DNA from: Owenia fusiformis
Taxonomy: Eukaryota; Annelida; Polychaeta; Sabellida; Oweniidae
NCBI GenBank assembly: GCA_903813345.2
Contig: CAIIXF020000007.1
Span: forward strand, 2,301,730-2,365,729
Direction: 5' to 3'
Length of the DNA stretch: 64,000 nucleotides
Shown here: piece by piece, positions 60,501 to 64,000 of the stretch
Layout of the letters: the number at the start of each line of letters is the position of its first letter
Numbering within the stretch: the first letter of the stretch is position 1
Notes under the pieces: model-generated
What the model was told of the DNA's origin: nothing
The model's input: the letters and a program-made list of their open reading frames with translations, nothing else
The model's database searches: none
Made by a program: the position numbers and the translations under genes

Positions 60501-62344
60501 CGCACCTAGCAAACCGCCATATTGGAAATAGGTCTAAAAAACTTTCACTCGATGAACAATTTACAAGTCATGTTAATGCCTTGTTCATTATTTCAGGTGA
60601 AATATTATGGTGCTGAAGAATGGGAGGTGAACAGATATAAGGAAGCCATTGTGAAATACCAAGTAAGTTATCCACTAGCAAATGTTGATTTATTACTAAC
60701 CCTCACAAAAAAATGTTTTTGAAACAGAAAAATTTATATTTTAGATAATGTTCACACCTTATTGCAAAACTTATTAGGCTATGCCTAGATAGATTTAGTA
60801 TCAAAATAAAAAGATGTCAAAGTGAGGTAAAGACAACAAAGGAGTGGTATCGATATGGAGAACTCAATTCAACAAATTTTATGTAATGTGGACTGATTGA
60901 CAACAATTTAATGCAAAAATTATTTAGAAATATTTTATATAACCGTTTTTTTTAACATTTTTTGTTTTTTTAGTGCAATTGTTTTTGCTCCTTTCTACCA
61001 ATTCTTGAGAATGAAATAAAATGTCTTTCCGAACCTTGTTGGAACAAAATAGCATATACAACATGTTTTTAGACCCCTCAATATTAAAGTAATACAAAGG
61101 AATTTTTGGTTGATTTTAAAAAAAAAAGTATTCAAAAAATTAAAACAAATTAAAACAAAATCCCCCCAAAATAGATAAAAATCAAGATAAACCTTTTATT
61201 TCATGAACAAGATACAATTACAATATTGAGAGACCTAAACAGTTTGTGTTTATGTCTTTTTGTTCCAATGAGGTTCGGAAAGATGTTTCATTTCACTCTG
61301 GAAACATGATACCAAGAACAAATTGTTTGATGTGTTTTCTTAAACATAGATGAAAGTATATAATAATATATTTTTCAAATTATATTGTTACCATTCAAAA
61401 GATGACCATTAAATTGACGATGTGATAAATATTAGATTTTTTTTATGACTGGTTTAAGAGAAACGTGTGTTCAAAAAGTTCTCCATATCGATACCTGTCC
61501 TATACAATACATATTGCAAAAATACCACAGCTGCTTTGATACATGCAATATTAACAATTCTACATGTTTAAACGTATGATAAACCTGCACTTTTAACATC
61601 CAAGAATTCTATATATGAGTTCACTTCTGTAGCGCTTGCATATTATTTAACTAACTGTGCATGCATGGATGTGGTTTGCTGTAGAGTAATTATGAGACAG
61701 AACCCTGTATGTAAATTGCTCTCTTATCTCTGCTAGCTCATTGCGTATCCTTGAGTTATTACTCACGACCTCACCTGTCAAGTCCTCAATTATCCTATGA
61801 TCTTTCTAGAAATCCAGAAATTCAATTTTTCCAAACAACCCTGATTTTTAGAAAAAATGTCAAGATTTTCTCCCATTTTTTTCAAATTTTCGATTTAGTT
61901 TTTGCCAACCCGGTTTATCCCCAGTTTTTTAGAAACCCTGATTTTCTCCCAATTTTTTTAGAAACCTAATTTTCACCCCATTTTTTCAAATGACCCTGAT
62001 TTTTAATCAAAAAAGTATCCAGATTTTTATTTTTTAATTGAGATGTATGGCCAACCGAGGTTGAACTGCAAATTACACTAAGTACAGTTCATGCCTCCCT
62101 AGTTACTAACTGCCACCTTTTTGGTTCTTTAATTTTAGGAGATGTCATGGATCTCCATTGCAACTCTTAACATGCTCAACTTTGTACAGGCCATAGTGAT
62201 GAATGGGGGGCATCTAGGGGGATCTATGTACTGTGCCTGGTACATAACACATGACATGGGGCTCACAGTGGGGGATTTCGTTTTATTCATGTCATACCTT
62301 AGTCAGTTATATGGCCCTCTCTCCATGCTTGGATCAAACTATAG
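48561..62344 (+). CDS. ABCB6: ABC transporter ABCB6 / HMT-1 family, 3'-truncated by window edge
   Basis: Half-transporter of endolysosomal, plasma and mitochondrial membranes that moves porphyrins or thiol-metal conjugates. Coding exons: 48561-49057, 49683-49821, 50230-50343, 52600-52681, 52890-53027, 53126-53228, 53705-53794, 59451-59572, 59908-60017, 60597-60662, 62139-62344. They are GT-AG with consistent phases and give 555 codons. The N-terminal TMD0 (five-helix region, [15 protein letters not shown]) distinguishes ABCB6/HMT-1 from other ABCB half-transporters. The ABC transmembrane domain follows: [103 protein letters not shown]. The nucleotide-binding domain exons are beyond 64000. A non-coding 5' exon is likely, since an acceptor lies 15 nt before the ATG. 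Which substrate is carried cannot be told. Confidence 0.95.
49172..49468. mobile_element. 297-bp hAT-like MITE
   Basis: Tips CAGTGGCGTAGCGTCATA and CCACGCTACGCCACTG, in ABCB6 intron between 49057 and 49683. Flanks ATAATAAA and ATAAATAA agree at six of eight positions. Internal CGCCATAGCG and CGCTTCGCTCACTCG words are typical of this tip family. Non-coding. Confidence 0.65.
49822..50229 (+). other. ABCB6 intron, nothing else seen
   Basis: Ordinary AT-rich intron with GTAGG donor and TTTCAG acceptor. No element or coding signal recognised. Confidence 0.6.
50704..52372 (+). mobile_element. 5'-truncated LINE with 10-bp target duplication
   Basis: A 1.67-kb insertion in an ABCB6 intron. AGTATCAGAT flanks it at 50694-50703 and 52373-52382. 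The 3' end is an A-rich tail (GAATAAAAAAAAATAAAAAA). It carries the reverse transcriptase part only; the endonuclease and ORF1 are missing. Inserted in the same direction as the host gene. Confidence 0.88.
50727..52110 (+). pseudogene. LINE reverse transcriptase, 5'-truncated with a frameshift
   Basis: The frame 50727-51932 encodes RT motifs: [20 protein letters not shown] (RT 4) and [11 protein letters not shown] (RT 5, catalytic YADD), then the thumb and a C-terminal part ([29 protein letters not shown]). Near 51900 the frame shifts and the terminal zinc-cluster and tail ([15 protein letters not shown]-like end at 52110) continue in another frame. It has the same C-terminal layout as the fragment at 1163-1825, so both may belong to one clade. 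Confidence 0.85.
53947..54162 (+). repeat. Ngaro split repeat A1
   Basis: Starts ATAGATTTTCTAACGTTTG and ends GCGAGGTATGACAAAGTT. Near-identical to A2, with one substitution and one single-base length change in a T run. Confidence 0.9.
54189..54899 (+). CDS. Ngaro-like element Gag protein
   Basis: A 236-residue protein beginning 27 nt after repeat A1. It has an N-terminal charged helical region ([20 protein letters not shown]), an acidic linker, an Arg/Asn/Gly-rich stretch, and one CCHC zinc knuckle near residues 198-211 ([14 protein letters not shown]). Expected role is nucleocapsid: RNA binding and packaging. The frame is intact. The next frame overlaps the end of this one, as is usual between gag and pol in DIRS elements. 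Confidence 0.85.
   Translation: MAHEQMPQIVDILETLLDKKLNTLKREIKEDTKQMTKKAKTETKLTKKGNQKQFDHNVEVLEVMKDVKDLLADREQEAAAKLDEGIALISYRNKCIQIADDSTLGWAAVEEYMKDEYASDSDDDKKIRSARVNAGRKAREKKITVRTGSRNNQRESFNFSRNGQDRGNQQSGRWQERHQRQWNSNFNSGSYYNGRSRANDVCRNCSQTGHWARDCKQGASFQQNSYNSSSQNNNRS
54880..56830 (+). pseudogene. Ngaro-like reverse transcriptase-RNase H, frameshifted
   Basis: RT motifs are in order: [56 protein letters not shown] (catalytic LDD in place of YxDD, as in DIRS). RNase H follows with [35 protein letters not shown] and [10 protein letters not shown]. Apparent frame changes occur near 55060, 55790, 56480 and 56570; the last two compensate. Since the flanking repeats are nearly identical and gag and recombinase are open, these may be recent mutations or assembly indels rather than long decay. 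Confidence 0.85.
56929..57984 (+). CDS. Ngaro-like element tyrosine recombinase
   Basis: A 351-residue site-specific recombinase that would integrate the circular cDNA. Catalytic residues are all visible: Arg in [13 protein letters not shown] (about residue 185), a Lys in VEKSKTD, HSLRSGG (HxxR), HGRW and the nucleophile Tyr in KDGYIESD. The N-terminal half ([20 protein letters not shown]) matches the core-binding domain. The frame is intact and ends 60 nt before repeat B1. The start is taken by frame only; the true initiation site may be further in, since 56944 onwards is where similarity-like content begins. Confidence 0.9.
   Translation: MPSNVFSGYSDTVFNSKAWTDVTDVCSKQEELKDFPNKLKDFAIRSREPNTVTKYSAGFEKFKNWCNALGLQFLPANHIHVSIYLLSIFQNSNQSYSQVISAKYSIAWAHNMACIGNPCEHNMVKLVTEGSLRLSSKKVSKKAPITVKHLEDIIDKFAGENASVLELRTATFMILAFAGFFRFDEMSRLKFTDVSFKEYYIDIFVEKSKTDCYRNGANVLIAKSNNKTCPVSLLQRYMRELGVNSQTDKFIFGALSFFKSKRKHQLKECNKPISYTTCRDMVKAALDKIGVDSKVYGLHSLRSGGATKAANAGVSDRLFKAHGRWRSETAKDGYIESDISQRLSVTLSLGL
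58045..58134 (+). repeat. Ngaro split repeat B1
   Basis: Starts ATACTCGCCCACAAGGCC and ends TTTAGTTTACTTAAA. Copy of B2 at 59136 and directly abutting A2. Confidence 0.9.
58134..58350 (+). repeat. Ngaro split repeat A2
   Basis: Copy of A1 (53947). The B1-A2 junction here is the internal template for restoring both ends in the accepted DIRS replication model. Confidence 0.9.
58757..59037 (+). repeat. Repeated AACGCTGTCGGTCAGC motif in Ngaro spacer
   Basis: Three tandem 23-bp units (58758, 58781, 58804) containing GCTGTCGGTCAGC, an imperfect dyad (GCTG/CAGC), then further copies at about 58890, 58968 (degenerate) and 59024. They lie between A2 and B2, in the only non-coding spacer of the element. 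Function unknown. Confidence 0.75.
59136..59225 (+). repeat. Ngaro split repeat B2 (right end of element)
   Basis: Identical by eye to B1. The element ends about 130 bp before the duplicated ABCB6 acceptor region. Confidence 0.88.
59359..59468 (+). repeat. 55-bp tandem duplication of an ABCB6 intron/exon junction
   Basis: Two copies (59359-59413; 59414-59468), each with TTTTTCATATTTCCAG and the first exon bases (CTAYATMGTRTTCAACAT). The result is two AG acceptors 55 nt apart, at 59394-59395 and 59449-59450. Only the downstream one keeps the ABCB6 frame ([13 protein letters not shown]); the upstream one would shift the frame. Confidence 0.9.
60365..60592 (+). repeat. Small inverted repeat ending in a family-1 terminus
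   Basis: CTTGTAATTGTTAGTCGAGTG and CCAATATGGCGGTTT pair with AAACCGCCATATTGG, CACTCGATGAACAATT and TACAAG. It is followed at once by TCATGTTAATGCCTTGTT, the family-1 end, five bases before the TTTCAG acceptor of the 60597 exon. Confidence 0.5.
60845..61500. mobile_element. ~650-bp foldback/MITE-like element
   Basis: Tips GTATCGATATGGAGAACT and AGTTCTCCATATCGATAC are inverted. Inner pairs include CTTTCCGAACCTTGTTGGAA (61026) and CCAATGAGGTTCGGAAAG (61266). The middle is AT-rich. No target duplication confirmed. In the ABCB6 intron before the last in-window exon. Confidence 0.6.
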
Positions 62345-64000
62345 GTAAGATTGAAGGGGATTGCAGTTTCCTTGCAGGAATTAAACCATTGATCTAAAAA
62401 GGCATCTTGATTCACAAGGTTTTGATTGTTCCTACCTCACCTTGATAAATCTGCCCGATTTAACCGACCACTGTGTAAATAAACCCCTGCTGAGTTCACT
62501 CTCAATATTGCTCCTCCCGGCAGTTGCCGCAGAGTTTTGTGAGACGCCACAAAACCAATCAGCCAATCAACGATGCGATATTTATTCAGACATTTTCAAT
62601 ATTTTGTCATGTGACAAAGCAGAGCGTTCTGATTGGGTCTGTGGATATAATTCATGTTCCTCCAGTGCCCTTAATTTGCACAATTTCACTGGAAAAGAAA
62701 AGTGTTTATATAATACTGTAGATAGCATTTATTGAAAAGATTTTACGAGGTAGTTTACTTGTCTGCCTCAGGTCTGGCCTTAAGCTTGCTCTTGCCAAGT
62801 TTGAATCCAAACAAGAAAACTCTCAACTTACAATTTCAAAAGGTTAGTATAGGAAAGATTTCTTCAGAGAGTACCAGCTTGAAAGGTTGGTTTTAAGAAC
62901 TGCTGGAAAAATTAGTGTGAGAAAGATCAAAAACCAGACCTAACTCTTGCTGGAAAGGCTGGTAGACAAAGAAAGCTTCAGCTTGAAAGGTCAGTATAAT
63001 AGAACAGAAATCATATAATCCGAAGAATGACTGTGAGTGCATAGCTGTAAGTACATAGTATAGCATACACATCTCTTTACCAAGACCCATCTCACCATCC
63101 CAATCTTTCTTTGAACATCCATCAGATTGATAAGAGATTGACACACATATTATAGCATCTTCTTCATCTCACACAGTTTCTTCTTGTAATATACCACTAT
63201 GGTCTTATAGTTTACTAACTGGTAAATCAAAGGGTTTTACTTCTGTTTGCGTGATTAACTTCTGTGTTCTTTACATTAAAACTAAATGTTAACTTGTCAC
63301 TGTTATGCAAAATCTTAATTGATGAACAATTTATTTTGGTAAGTTCAATCAAGGAATCAGTTCAATCAACGCATATAGTTCAACCGGCAGTTTCTTCTAT
63401 TTATGATTCAATGGTTAGTCCAATTGACAATCAGTCCATGCTTAGGTTTCATTAACAATCAGTCCAATCAAAGGTTAGATCAATCAACAATCAGTTCAAT
63501 TAACATCTAGTTCAATCTGCAGTTTGATCATCATATCTTTAAAGGGTAACAAATACATCCTTATACCACTTTCACACTAGATATAGGACATTCTTCCCAT
63601 GACTTTCCATTCATCACATGGCTTCAATCTTTGACTGTTACAAGTCAATTTCTATTTAAAACTTTCATTAGTGTGTGTGGTATCCAAATGATTATGGCAT
63701 GGGGTGTGATGATCAGTGCAAAGGACCTGGCTATACCATAGTAGTTTATATCTGTCTTGATTTAAAAATTTTCTTAAGAAGCATCCATGCAAAACTTTTT
63801 GAACAATCTGTCCCTAATACTACACATTTATGCTACTTCCTGTATTATCAGAAGTAGCATTAATGGTGTGATAGTTCCAGCAAGTGGTCATAAATCACCG
63901 ATACTACACATACCAATGTACCTATATACTAGAAATATAGGAGTATTAGAATACACTATATTGAATATTTCACATCTTTTTACTGTAGCATGTTTTTTAG
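62345..64000 (+). other. ABCB6 intron running to the window edge
   Basis: No ABCB6 exon for the segment that follows [14 protein letters not shown], or for the Walker A region, was found. A sub-stretch at 62772-62841 has splice-like borders (CTCAG, then GGTTAG) but no match to the family. A degenerate CAATCAACAATCAGTTCAAT-like repeat lies at 63345-63520. Confidence 0.5.
63345..63520 (+). repeat. Degenerate short tandem repeat
   Basis: Eight to ten loosely related units with the words CAATCA, CAGTTCAAT and CAGTCCAAT, about 16-24 bp apart. Low complexity with no visible function. Confidence 0.5.

Noticed and set aside
62772-62841. Possible next ABCB6 exon
   Set aside because: It has splice-like borders but its translation matches no part of the ABCB6 family after the last recognised exon, and the phase does not lead into a known motif.

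Overview
The window is from an animal nuclear genome. All genes are split by introns with GT-AG junctions, and there are many lineage-typical mobile elements and long AT-rich introns. The genes recognised are SCAP, SNF8/VPS22, ABCB6/HMT-1 and an extracellular Cu/Zn superoxide dismutase. The element mix (mariner, hAT-like MITEs, 5'-truncated LINEs, a Ngaro/DIRS-type tyrosine-recombinase retrotransposon) and the frequent TACATGTA-type words fit a marine invertebrate, most likely a lophotrochozoan such as a mollusc. That placement is inference, not proof.

Layout. From 516 to 20202 (+) lies the SREBP cleavage-activating protein gene SCAP: 20 in-window coding exons, the extreme N-terminus being upstream of the window. 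Its intron 7 holds a MITE and a mariner element. Its intron 8 (7783-13373) hosts a complete secreted Cu/Zn SOD gene on the opposite strand (10727-8197), two further antisense signal-peptide exons (11951-11497) and a 42-bp minisatellite. From 20203 to about 26800 there is a long SCAP 3' UTR plus repeats. SNF8, an ESCRT-II subunit, is complete on the minus strand (eight exons, 45669 to 26817). Its 0.75-kb coding sequence is spread over 18.9 kb because introns 1 and 4 carry a 3.6-kb, 45-bp minisatellite and two foldback elements of 5.8 and 5.5 kb. ABCB6 starts divergently (ATG at 48561, +) and runs past the right edge. The window has its TMD0 and nearly all of the transmembrane domain but not the nucleotide-binding domain. 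Its introns carry a truncated LINE and a 5.3-kb Ngaro-like retrotransposon.

The host genes are all membrane-trafficking or membrane-transport housekeeping genes but show no operon-like link. SCAP escorts SREBP for sterol control, SNF8 sorts endosomal cargo, ABCB6 exports tetrapyrroles or heavy-metal conjugates, and the SOD detoxifies extracellular superoxide.

The least ordinary material is the mobile DNA. There are two giant inverted-repeat elements whose arms are tandem repeats (183-bp units with a TA duplication; 15-bp units with a 10-bp duplication). Two unrelated dispersed repeat families share one terminal architecture. A mariner has 189-bp perfect TIRs and an apparent intron. A very young Ngaro element has an internal repeated dyad motif. 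No tRNA, rRNA or CRISPR array was seen. All positions were derived by eye and by translation; no alignment or search was run.
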